In this document: piece after piece, positions 1 to 6,224 of the stretch
Layout of the letters: the number at the start of each line of letters is the position of its first letter
Numbering within the stretch: the first letter of the stretch is position 1
From: Bacteroidales bacterium
GTDB lineage: Bacteria > Bacteroidota > Bacteroidia > Bacteroidales > UBA932
NCBI GenBank assembly: GCA_016285215.1
Contig: JAEEQI010000083.1
Coordinates: forward strand, 1-10,393
DNA length: 10,393 nt
Reading direction: 5' to 3'
Position numbers and translations under genes: made by a program
The notes under the pieces: model-generated
Database searches by the model: none
Seen by the model: the letters and a program-made list of their open reading frames with translations, nothing else
What the model was told of the DNA's origin: nothing

Positions 1-935
1 ACGAGCGAATCATAGGCCCTAACGACTGGGCCATGGCCGCCGTATCCCACGATGTGCTCAAACTGGGCTATGAGGGACACGGTCACAAGGTTCACGCCAT
101 CTTGGCCTACAACCAGAATCCCGAGAACCTGGAAGGCGGAACGGCCTACGTTGACGGCTCCCAGCCGTACAAGACCATGCAGACCCTCTGGTACCATTAC
201 GACGTCCCCAATATTGGCCTGGGTGCCTCCCTGCTGTTTATGAACCTGGGCGTGCAGGGAGACGAGCAGTCCAAGCACGTTGGCGTGTTTTACCAGCAGA
301 TGCTGGGTACGCACCTTTCTTACAAGCCCTCCTGGGGAGAGTTTTCGGCCTCCTACTATCACCAGATGGGAAAAGATTTCCAGGAAGTTCCCATTGACGC
401 TTGGATGGCGGCTGCCAAGGCCATGGTCAAACCGTCCAAGGTGTTCAGCTTTACCGCCGGGTACGATTATCTGAGCGGAGACCCCTATTTCGTGGTTCCC
501 AAGGAGGGACACATAGGGGTGGTTTTCCGGGACAAGATCCGGGGCTTTACCTCCCTGTACGGCTCCCATCATAAGTTCTACGGGATGATGGAGTTCTTCT
601 ACGTAAGTACTTACTACCGCGGCTTCTCCCCGGGCCTTCAGAATGCCTATGCCGGGCTTACGGCTACCTTTGCAGAGAAAGTCTCCCTGTCGGCCACCTA
701 TCATTATATGGCCACCGCCACCAGGCTGGAAGGCTTGAAGATGGCGCTGGGACACTGCGTGGAGCTTTCGGCCTCCTATGATATCACCAAGGATATCAGC
801 CTGAGCGCCGGTTTCTCCTACATGAAAGGCACCGAGACCATGGACCGCCTCAAACGTAAGAGTAACAAGGGAGACCTTCGCTGGGCCTGGATCAACCTGA
901 CCTTCAGCCCCCGAATCCTCAATATGAAATGGTAA
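1..935 (+). CDS. Alginate-export-like outer-membrane beta-barrel protein, 5' end outside window
   Basis: The reading frame is already open at base 3 and runs to TAA at 933-935, so this is the last 310 codons of a longer gene. The ATG at 33 is internal. The first visible residues, ERIIGPNDWAM followed by SHDVL, match the conserved stretch of the alginate-export/porin-like barrel family (R.. G..DW....hDa). The rest alternates short polar and aromatic/hydrophobic stretches typical of transmembrane beta strands, for example the stretches around FGEFSASYYHQ-type residues, and the protein ends in an aromatic residue (NMKW), as outer-membrane barrels usually do. A signal peptide would lie upstream. 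The likely role is a channel or porin in the outer membrane. The substrate cannot be told from the sequence, and alginate itself is only the family name. Family placement is by remembered motif, not by search. The gene ends base to base against the convergent regulator gene. Confidence 0.7.
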   Translation, partial: ERIIGPNDWAMAAVSHDVLKLGYEGHGHKVHAILAYNQNPENLEGGTAYVDGSQPYKTMQTLWYHYDVPNIGLGASLLFMNLGVQGDEQSKHVGVFYQQMLGTHLSYKPSWGEFSASYYHQMGKDFQEVPIDAWMAAAKAMVKPSKVFSFTAGYDYLSGDPYFVVPKEGHIGVVFRDKIRGFTSLYGSHHKFYGMMEFFYVSTYYRGFSPGLQNAYAGLTATFAEKVSLSATYHYMATATRLEGLKMALGHCVELSASYDITKDISLSAGFSYMKGTETMDRLKRKSNKGDLRWAWINLTFSPRILNMKW

Positions 936-2009
936 TTACTTCGCCAGGCGTTTCTTGGCGTTGTAATAAGACTGGCGGCTGTTGAAGCCGGAATTGAGGG
1001 CCACCTCGTCTACGTCGGCCTGGGGGTGTTCTGCGCGATACTTCTCTGCATAGGCCAGCCGGCAGCTGTTGATATAGGCAAAGAATCCGCCCTTGTACCC
1101 GGACAGAACCGTGGAAACATAGGTGCGGTTGATGCCGCAGCTCTGCGACAGGCCGGCCAGGGAAAGGTGGCTGTCCAGGAATGCCTCCTTCTCTTCCACC
1201 TGCTCACGGATGCGCTGCAGCAGTTCTTCTTCCCGCTCCCGGGGCAGCGCCATTTCTTCCTTGGGTGCCAGCACTTCCGCCTCCAGCTGAGCCACTTCCA
1301 CGGCCCGGTGGGGAGAAAGGATGCCAATGAGGAAAATGACGCTAAGGATGGAAAGGATAAACAGGCCGAAGGAAAGCGCCCACGGAGCCCCGTTGATGGT
1401 GGTGCTCCAGCTCATGACCAGGTGCAGGATGGCAATGATGAGAATGCTCTCGGCGTATTGCTTGGGGAAGTCGTCGGGGTTGGAGTAGTTTTCATCCGAG
1501 AAGCGCTGAATGGCCCTCAGAACCAACCGTAAGGCCAAAATGAAGCCGGCCAGATAGATGAGGGCCAGCGCTGTGCCCGTAACGAAGAAGCCCACGAGCA
1601 AGCCCCCCTGCAGCTGCGTCCCGGGAACGAGGGCCAGCACCAGGGCCGTCCCCGTCATGAGAACGTAGGTAAAAGAGAGGGCGATGATGGGTTTTCTCCA
1701 CCATCTTACCTTCAGTACCCGTCCAAAATAACTGAAGATGAGGACGGCACACAGGAAAGGCGAAGACAGCAGGAGGACCATCCTCAGCAGATACACGCAA
1801 TCCGTATCTCCGGGCATGAAGATGACCGGAATCAGGTTAACGATGGACAGGAAACTGAAGACCACCGTTCTCCAGCCGGGATAGTAATAGTCCATGTGCG
1901 AGGCGTATGGCTCGCATTTGTGTCCCCACCGCAGAGCCGCTACCACCAGGCATACCGTTACATAGACGGCTACCGATACGCTGAGGATATGTTCGGATGT
2001 GGTAAACAT
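936..2009 (-). CDS. Membrane-anchored AraC-family transcriptional regulator
   Basis: This is a 357-residue protein with two parts. Residues about 8-231 hold roughly seven hydrophobic segments (about 8-27, 44-65, 72-96, 106-128, 134-158, 188-204, 209-231). Residues about 238-278 are a charged, Glu-rich helical linker (REREEELLQRIREQVEEKEA) that may form a coiled coil. Residues about 280-357 resemble an AraC DNA-binding domain: LAGLSQSCGINRTYVST looks like the first helix-turn-helix, and VALNSGFNSRQSYYNAKKRL like the second. Membrane-tethered AraC proteins of this layout are common in Bacteroidales and largely uncharacterised. The chain stops right after the second helix-turn-helix, without the usual P..Y tail. 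It starts 6 bp after the stop of the M28 peptidase gene, so the two are probably co-transcribed. I infer that it senses an envelope or membrane signal and controls nearby genes; no target site is visible. Confidence 0.85.
   Translation of the reverse strand: MFTTSEHILSVSVAVYVTVCLVVAALRWGHKCEPYASHMDYYYPGWRTVVFSFLSIVNLIPVIFMPGDTDCVYLLRMVLLLSSPFLCAVLIFSYFGRVLKVRWWRKPIIALSFTYVLMTGTALVLALVPGTQLQGGLLVGFFVTGTALALIYLAGFILALRLVLRAIQRFSDENYSNPDDFPKQYAESILIIAILHLVMSWSTTINGAPWALSFGLFILSILSVIFLIGILSPHRAVEVAQLEAEVLAPKEEMALPREREEELLQRIREQVEEKEAFLDSHLSLAGLSQSCGINRTYVSTVLSGYKGGFFAYINSCRLAYAEKYRAEHPQADVDEVALNSGFNSRQSYYNAKKRLAK
942..960 (+). terminator. Possible weak terminator hairpin after the barrel gene
   Basis: CGCCA (942-946) pairs with TGGCG (956-960) around a 9-base loop, seven bases after the TAA of the barrel gene. 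It is followed by TTGTAAT, a poor T-tract. It lies inside the last codons of the convergent regulator gene, because no intergenic space exists here. The stem is short and may simply be coding sequence. Confidence 0.25.
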
Positions 2010-2015
2010 GGCCCG

Positions 2016-3449
2016 TTAGTTTGAATACAGGCCTTCGCGGGAGAGAAGGTGATCCAGATTGGCCAGTCCGTACAGCACAACGGCTTCCACAACGGCCGAA
2101 TGCTCCATATACTCGGGAATCAGCTTGTTGTAGATGTCGCGCTCCGTGTGCCAGATTTCTCCGTACTCAAAGTTGTAGCCCTTGGGATCCGTCTCCCGGA
2201 AGGAGAGGGTAGGGACGCCGTTCATAGCAAAGTAGGCGTGGTCGCTGCCGCCGGCCCGGGTGGGACGCGGCTGGGGAGCGTTTTCGCGCTTGTTCACGGT
2301 GAACGGGAACTCCGGATTCAGATTCATAATGGGCTTGCAGACCTCCACATAATCGTCGTACATAGCGGGCGGCACCGTAACGCTGGTGGCGCAGAGCGGA
2401 CCGCCGTCGCGGTTGATGTAGTTGGAGATTTTCTCCAGCGGAACCGTCTTGTTCTCTACAAAGTACTTGGAGCCCAGCAGGCCGTATTCTTCGGCCGTCC
2501 AGATGCAGAACAGGATGGTGCGCTTGGGCTTGGCGCCGGAAGTGGCAATCAGGCGGGCTGCCTCCAGGGTTACGGAAGCGCCGTTGCCGTCGTCCACGGC
2601 ACCGCCGGCATTGTCATAGGAATCCAGGTGGCCGCCGGCCATCACGTATTCTTTGGGGTATTTGCTGCCGCGAAGGATGCCAATGATGTTGTGATACTTC
2701 ACGGGACCGCGGTAGAAGTGGTTGCGGATATCAAACTCCAGCTCAAAGATGTCCTTGCGGAGTACTTTCTTCTTGATAATCTCAAACTGATCCTCGTCCA
2801 GGATGATGTCACACACGGTGGGGAGGGTCTCCATAGTGAGCTCGTAGCAGTGGGCGCGGTCGTACATCACGCGCAGCGGAAGCTGGGCCGAGCGGATGAA
2901 ACCGGCAATTCCGGCCTCCACCATATCGCGGTAGAAGAGGGTGTCGGATTCTTCCCTCCAGTCGAAGGCCATGCCGTTGGACTGTTTGTTGAGCAGGACC
3001 CAGGAACCCTTGAGGGCGCCTTTCATCCGCTCAAACTCGCGCTTGTTCCTGGGCTCGATGAACACGGGACCCTTCTGCTTGCCTTTGGTGCCGGAGGTAT
3101 AGGCCGGCGTACCAAAGTGCAGCGTCATCCCGTCTTCGCTGAGCATACGGCCAGACCAGGGACCGCGGTAGAAGCCCACGTTAATCTCTCCTGCCTCCTG
3201 CACCATTACTTCCAGGCCCCAGGACTCAAACTGCTCCTTGACCCAGGCTTCTGCGTGGGTCAGGGCGGGAGAACCCACGATTCGGCCTCCTATACGGTTG
3301 GCCAGCCAGTCGGCGTGCTCCATAGTTTTATTGTCGGTGGTACCGGTTTCGATGATCTTTTTGACAACCTTGTCCTGGGCAAAGAGCCCGGTCCAGGAAC
3401 CGGCCAGCATCACCACGGCCAGCAGAGAGAGGAGAGTTCGTTTGTTCAT
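2016..3449 (-). CDS. Secreted M28-family zinc metallopeptidase (carboxypeptidase Q-like)
   Basis: This is a 477-residue protein counted from ATG at 3449. MNKRTLLSLLAVVMLAGSW...FAQ is a clear signal peptide ending near residue 25, so it acts in the periplasm or outside the cell. An in-frame TTG at 3473 would add MYSQNLFD before the signal peptide and is rejected. Residues about 120-250 probably form a PA-like insert (IAGFIRS). The co-catalytic metal site of family M28 is complete: H274 in GGHLDSYDN, D287 in VDDGNG, E320 (general base) and E321 in WTAEEYGLLGS, D348 in NRDGG, H404 in GGSDHAYF. H434 (EIWHTERD) fits the conserved late motif. The known family function is release of amino acids from peptides; the exact specificity here is unknown. 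It is the first gene of an operon with the membrane AraC regulator. Confidence 0.9.
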   Translation of the reverse strand: MNKRTLLSLLAVVMLAGSWTGLFAQDKVVKKIIETGTTDNKTMEHADWLANRIGGRIVGSPALTHAEAWVKEQFESWGLEVMVQEAGEINVGFYRGPWSGRMLSEDGMTLHFGTPAYTSGTKGKQKGPVFIEPRNKREFERMKGALKGSWVLLNKQSNGMAFDWREESDTLFYRDMVEAGIAGFIRSAQLPLRVMYDRAHCYELTMETLPTVCDIILDEDQFEIIKKKVLRKDIFELEFDIRNHFYRGPVKYHNIIGILRGSKYPKEYVMAGGHLDSYDNAGGAVDDGNGASVTLEAARLIATSGAKPKRTILFCIWTAEEYGLLGSKYFVENKTVPLEKISNYINRDGGPLCATSVTVPPAMYDDYVEVCKPIMNLNPEFPFTVNKRENAPQPRPTRAGGSDHAYFAMNGVPTLSFRETDPKGYNFEYGEIWHTERDIYNKLIPEYMEHSAVVEAVVLYGLANLDHLLSREGLYSN

Positions 3450-3479
3450 ATCAAAAAGGTTTTGTGAATACAACTCCTA

Positions 3480-3487
3480 CAAAAATA
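3480..3487 (-). promoter_or_regulatory. -7 box of the M28 peptidase/AraC operon
   Basis: On the minus strand these bases read TATTTTTG, a perfect TAnnTTTG element of the Bacteroidota primary sigma factor, 30 bp upstream of the ATG at 3449. I see no good TTTG at the expected 19-21 bp further upstream. The 143-bp gap 3450-3592 is shared with the divergent secreted-protein gene. Confidence 0.5.
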
Positions 3488-3534
3488 ATAAAAATCTGCA
3501 ACTATGTTACGTTTAAACAAAATCCCGTGTGCGT

Positions 3535-3570
3535 TTTGGGGAGTTTTTCGCATATTATTTCTTATCTTTG
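3535..3570 (+). promoter_or_regulatory. Promoter of the 155-residue secreted protein gene
   Basis: TATCTTTG at 3563-3570 matches the Bacteroidota -7 element, and TTTG at 3535-3538 is the nearest -33 match, with a rather long 24-bp spacer. The ATG lies 22 bp downstream of the -7 box, giving a leader of about 15-17 nt. It is divergent from the peptidase promoter in the same gap. Confidence 0.55.
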
Positions 3571-3592
3571 GCCTGCTTAACAAATTAACGAT

Positions 3593-4060
3593 ATGAAACA
3601 GAATATTGCCTCATTGATTGCAGTGGCCGCAACCCTCCTTTTGGCGGCCCCGCTTAAAGCCCAGAGCCTTCAGGAAGTTACGGCCGAAGGTAACAAAGTA
3701 TTTGTAGAGATAGTGGATGAGTTCGCCGGAACCGACGATGCTTTCCCCCAGGACGAATGGGAAGATGTGACCAATTATTCCGCCGAGGCCGGTGGTTGGG
3801 TCGTCGTCTCCTCCCCGGAAGAGGCCGATTTCATCTTCCACGTGGATGTGAAGAAGAAGATGGTATTCTTCAGCCCCCGTACCTGGCTCACGCCTTCTGT
3901 CCGTCTGAAGGACGGCACCGTCCTCTGGCAGGGCAAGACCTATATAGGTGATGCCGATCTGGGTAACGGCTTCCGGGCCACCAATGCCGCCATTGCCAAG
4001 ATGCTCAAAAAGGGCTTCGGAAAGGACCTCTTCCCCAAGATAGGCCGAAGCGACAAGTAA
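3593..4060 (+). CDS. Uncharacterised small secreted protein
   Basis: This is a 155-residue protein that I do not recognise. MKQNIASLIAVAATLLLAAP followed by LKAQ is a signal peptide, probably cut after AQ near residue 24. There is no lipobox cysteine and no cysteine at all, so the mature protein of about 131 residues is likely soluble in the periplasm or secreted. The middle (about 61-120) alternates strands, with EEADFIFHVDVKKK, then FFSPRTWLTPSVRL and DGTVLWQGKTY. The pattern 'ADF-beta strand ... P.v.L.DG..lW.G' recalls small alpha/beta envelope proteins in which a strand reports the conversion of a parameter set, but this is only a resemblance. An amphipathic helix with NAAIAKMLKKGFGKD follows at about 131-145. 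It has its own promoter and is convergent, with a 9-bp gap, to the Ntn-hydrolase operon. Confidence 0.75.
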   Translation: MKQNIASLIAVAATLLLAAPLKAQSLQEVTAEGNKVFVEIVDEFAGTDDAFPQDEWEDVTNYSAEAGGWVVVSSPEEADFIFHVDVKKKMVFFSPRTWLTPSVRLKDGTVLWQGKTYIGDADLGNGFRATNAAIAKMLKKGFGKDLFPKIGRSDK

Positions 4061-4069
4061 TCCTGCAGC

Positions 4070-5134
4070 CTACCTTTCAAACTCAAAGTGGAAGGGCTTG
4101 TCAAAGTGACGGCGGGAGTAGTAGGTAACGGACGGGTGCGTGAGGTCCATGACCATGGTCCAGGCCGTCCCCAGGAACTTGCCTTCCTGCTCCGGCTGTG
4201 AGACGGCTTCTATGGCCTCTGTTAGTTGTTCCCGGTTCATTACGCCTTTGGTGGCCTCGTACCGGCCGCACAGGTATTCATACCGACGGTCGCCTTCTAT
4301 AAGACCCACGTTCAGCTTGGCCTCGCAGAGGTAGTGGTTGGCGGCAGCGGCCGATTCCACAACTACCATCTGGTTGTCTACATATTCTACCACAACGCTT
4401 CGGCCCGAGGCATCGGAGATGGCATAATGGTGGGCGGCTCCAATGTCGGAGTGCATATCTATGGAACGCAGCAGATCCAGAGCCTCATCCACGGTGCCTG
4501 CATTCTTCAAGAGGTAGCAGATGGCAGAAGAGGTGGTAAGGGCCGGCTTTCCGCTGCTCTGGTGCGTCTGCGCATTGTCTCCGGCCATAAGGTCCGCTAC
4601 GGCCAGGCCTTTCTCATTGATGCCGTCCAGGGCAAAGAACAGCGAAGCAAGTGCCATATACTGGTTCTGCATTCCTTCCGGCAGCCAGCCTTCTCCAAAA
4701 CCGAAGAAGTTGGTGTTAAAAGTAGTATAGGTTTCGTATCCCTTCTCCGGAACGGTGTGCAGGACAATGCCGGTGGCCGAGTTGAAGTCGAAGTTTCGGC
4801 CCATCAGAACGCCGCCTTCCGGGGTACGGGCTGTCAGGGCAGAGCAGCCATAGTCTTGCGGAACAGGGTTGCTGGCTTGCGGCTGGCGGAGTCCTTTTGT
4901 AATAAAGGGCATAACGTATCCGATGAGTTCTCCCGCACTGCGTCCGCCGCCCCTCTCCATAAGTCCGGCAAAACCGTCATCTCCCTTGTACTCCATATAA
5001 TACAGGCCTTCGTCCAGTTTCTTGACGGACAGGGCACCTTGGGTAAGCGGGTCTGTCTGGGCCCACGCGCTTGCCTGGGAAAGAAGTACAAAGCCCAGCA
5101 AGCTCCATAAAATGGTCTTGATTATCTGTTTCAT
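4070..5134 (-). CDS. Secreted Ntn-hydrolase of the linear amide C-N hydrolase type (choloylglycine/penicillin-acylase or C45-like)
   Basis: This is a 354-residue protein with a signal peptide (MKQIIKTILWSLLGFVLLSQ, ending near ASAWAQ at 26). The probable catalytic cysteine is C97 in DYGCSALTARTPEGG. R113 and D116 in GRNFDF lie 16 and 19 residues after it, exactly the Cys2-Arg18-Asp21 spacing known in bile salt hydrolases. N266 (AANHYL), R283/R284 (GDRRYEYL) and W325 (TAWTMVMD) occupy places where the family has conserved residues. In this superfamily the cysteine becomes the N-terminal nucleophile after the preceding segment is removed, so activation by cleavage between G96 and C97 is expected. 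The reaction would be amide hydrolysis, or acyl transfer as in family C45. The substrate (bile salt, N-acyl amino acid, other) cannot be told. It is the last gene of the operon, 12 bp after the winged-helix gene. Confidence 0.8.
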   Translation of the reverse strand: MKQIIKTILWSLLGFVLLSQASAWAQTDPLTQGALSVKKLDEGLYYMEYKGDDGFAGLMERGGGRSAGELIGYVMPFITKGLRQPQASNPVPQDYGCSALTARTPEGGVLMGRNFDFNSATGIVLHTVPEKGYETYTTFNTNFFGFGEGWLPEGMQNQYMALASLFFALDGINEKGLAVADLMAGDNAQTHQSSGKPALTTSSAICYLLKNAGTVDEALDLLRSIDMHSDIGAAHHYAISDASGRSVVVEYVDNQMVVVESAAAANHYLCEAKLNVGLIEGDRRYEYLCGRYEATKGVMNREQLTEAIEAVSQPEQEGKFLGTAWTMVMDLTHPSVTYYSRRHFDKPFHFEFER

Positions 5135-5146
5135 ATTTTTCTACAA

Positions 5147-5437
5147 TTAGTTGCCTGCCGAAAGATATTCTTTCAGCGCTTCGACATAGTTACTGAAGGC
5201 TTCCTGGCCAGCAGGAGTAATCTTGCAGGTAGTGCGCGGCATCTTTCCTTTGAAGCCCTTCTCCACCGTGATATAGCCCGCGGCGGTGAGCTTGTCAATC
5301 TGCACGCTAAGATTCCCCGAGGTGGCTCCAGTCTGCTTCTTGAGGTAGGTAAAGTCGGCCTCATCGACCCCGGCCAGGATGGACATCACAGCCAGCCGGA
5401 GCTCCGAATGCAGGAGCGGATCTAACTTGGGAAACAT
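5147..5437 (-). CDS. Small winged-helix transcriptional regulator (HTH_34/MarR-like)
   Basis: This 96-residue protein is a single winged-helix domain. LDPLLHSELRLAVMSILAG is the first helix, DFTYLKKQTG and SGNLSVQIDKLTAAGYI form the helix-turn-helix (recognition helix about 40-53), and TVEKGFKGKMPRTTCKITP is the beta wing. A final helix (about 76-93) may dimerise. LDP.LHSELRL.IM..L followed by GNLS.h...L...GYI is the usual signature of the one-domain ArsR/MarR-like family often placed next to membrane proteins in Bacteroidota and Actinobacteria. It carries no sensor domain. It lies 4 bp after the membrane-protein gene and 12 bp before the hydrolase gene, so it probably autoregulates this operon. 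The candidate operator is the inverted repeat at 6137-6151. Confidence 0.85.
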   Translation of the reverse strand: MFPKLDPLLHSELRLAVMSILAGVDEADFTYLKKQTGATSGNLSVQIDKLTAAGYITVEKGFKGKMPRTTCKITPAGQEAFSNYVEALKEYLSAGN

Positions 5438-5441
5438 AGAA

Positions 5442-6068
5442 CTACCTGTTTTGACGTTTTACGAGGATTCCGGTTATGAAAAGGACAACGCCGGCAAAGG
5501 TGAAAAGAAGCATCTGCTCCTCATAAAGGCCGATTCCATAGTACAGCGCCAGACCTCCGATACCCGTTACGACACCGGCAATTTTGATGATCCAGTTCTT
5601 CAGGGCAACGCCGGTGATGGTTTCGGCCATACCGAACAGAAGGATAATCTGACCGGACAGGCTGGTGCCCACGGCGATGGCTCCGATAGGACTCGTGTTA
5701 GCGAAGGAATAGAGAATGTTGAAGAGGGCCACCGAGCAGGAGAAGATGCAGAAGGTGAGCCAGATGCCCCTGGTAATGCGGCTGATGACATTCTCGGAGC
5801 GTACGACTTTTTCTCTGCTTCCTACCCACTTGTCCATAGGGAATCCCACAAGCGGCATAACAAACCAGAGAAGGTTCCAATAGGCGTGGCCGGTAGTCTT
5901 CCACAGAAGATAAATAGCCAGGGAGAAGAGGGTGAGCAGCGCGCCCCAGATCATATAGTACTTGGCATTGCTGCGAAGAATGTCCTTGCGGCTGTTGTTT
6001 AGCGTTTCGGTGATGAGTTGAAGGCTTTGGGAAGCCGTCATTTCTTTGTTCTGTTCCATTGTATCCAT
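5442..6068 (-). CDS. Six-segment integral membrane protein of unknown function
   Basis: This is a 208-residue protein with a hydrophilic N-terminus (about 1-35, helical, SQSLQLITETLNNSRKDI) followed by about six hydrophobic segments near 36-56, 63-78, 100-120, 128-150, 158-179 and 185-203, and a short basic C-terminus (VKRQNR). No catalytic or binding motif is apparent, and I do not recognise a named family. ATG at 6068 (MDTMEQNK) was chosen because it comes first after the promoter; ATG at 6059 is an equally possible start. It is the first gene of the operon and is followed after 4 bp by the winged-helix regulator. Membrane protein plus one-domain winged helix is a recurrent Bacteroidota pair, often with the two expressed together. 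What links them to the secreted amidase downstream is unknown. Confidence 0.75.
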   Translation of the reverse strand: MDTMEQNKEMTASQSLQLITETLNNSRKDILRSNAKYYMIWGALLTLFSLAIYLLWKTTGHAYWNLLWFVMPLVGFPMDKWVGSREKVVRSENVISRITRGIWLTFCIFSCSVALFNILYSFANTSPIGAIAVGTSLSGQIILLFGMAETITGVALKNWIIKIAGVVTGIGGLALYYGIGLYEEQMLLFTFAGVVLFITGILVKRQNR

Positions 6069-6091
6069 TGTTTAATTCGTTTTGTGGCCAA

Positions 6092-6103
6092 GCGCAGCTG
6101 CGC
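6092..6103. promoter_or_regulatory. 12-bp perfect palindrome in the operon leader
   Basis: GCGCAGCTGCGC is its own reverse complement and lies in the untranslated leader, between the promoter at 6124-6155 and the ATG at 6068. It could be a DNA-binding site. As RNA it has no loop and cannot form a good hairpin, which favours a DNA-level role. It may also be chance in GC-rich sequence. Confidence 0.35.
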
Positions 6104-6123
6104 AGTCTGCCTTAACCCCGGTG

Positions 6124-6155
6124 CAAATATAAACAAGTTTACAATATAAACCAAA
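6124..6155 (-). promoter_or_regulatory. Strong Bacteroidota promoter of the membrane protein/HTH/Ntn-hydrolase operon
   Basis: On the minus strand, TTTG (6155-6152) is followed after exactly 20 bp by TATATTTG (6131-6124), a full match to the TTTG-N19-21-TAnnTTTG consensus. The -7 box ends 55 bp before the ATG at 6068, leaving a leader of about 45-50 nt. It is the best promoter in the window. Confidence 0.75.
6137..6151. promoter_or_regulatory. Candidate operator: inverted repeat filling the promoter spacer
   Basis: The plus strand reads GTTTA-CAATA-TAAAC: two perfect 5-bp arms around a 5-bp centre. It lies entirely within the 20-bp spacer and directly adjoins the -33 TTTG. On the minus strand, GTTTATATT also recurs 17 bp downstream, overlapping the -7 box. 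A repressor bound here would block sigma binding; the operon's own winged-helix protein is the obvious candidate. The binding is inferred. Confidence 0.45.
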
Positions 6156-6173
6156 TTATTTTGAGAAAATTTT

Positions 6174-6195
6174 AGGGGGCAAGTCATTACCCCCT
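6174..6195 (-). terminator. Terminator hairpin of the lipoprotein operon
   Basis: On the minus strand AGGGGG (6195-6190) pairs with CCCCCT (6179-6174) around a 10-base loop, followed by AAAATTTTCTC. The stem is all G-C except one pair. It lies 30 bp after the lipoprotein stop and before the next promoter, as expected for an intrinsic terminator with a modest T-run. Confidence 0.6.
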
Positions 6196-6203
6196 TTAAA
6201 TCC

Positions 6204-6221
6204 AAACAGAATAATCTGTCT
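6204..6221 (-). terminator. First hairpin just after the lipoprotein stop codon
   Basis: On the minus strand AGACAGA-TTAT-TCTGTTT forms a 7-bp stem (one G-T pair) with a 4-base loop, starting 3 bp past the TAA. It stands in tandem with the stronger hairpin at 6174-6195 and may protect the mRNA 3' end or add to termination. Confidence 0.45.
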
Positions 6222-6224
6222 TTA

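Noticed and set aside
2049..3467. Long open frame (472 codons) antisense to the M28 peptidase gene
   Set aside because: It mirrors the coding frame of a clearly recognised gene, its translation is low-complexity Gly/Val/Ala/His-rich without motif, and it results from GC-biased third positions.
3450..3473. TTG start for the first M28 peptidase, adding eight residues
   Set aside because: The extension precedes a textbook signal peptide and lies only 6 bp from the -7 box; ATG at 3449 fits both.
4052..4102. Inverted GACAAG/CTTGTC pair at the convergent gene ends as a terminator
   Set aside because: The loop is about 39 bases and no T-tract follows; probably chance.
4226..5110. Antisense open frame (294 codons) opposite the Ntn hydrolase
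   Set aside because: Shadow of the hydrolase gene, whose catalytic motif and signal peptide are on the other strand.
4070..5134. Specific annotation as bile salt hydrolase
   Set aside because: The Cys/Arg/Asp spacing fits, but the long propeptide and C45-like features leave the substrate open.
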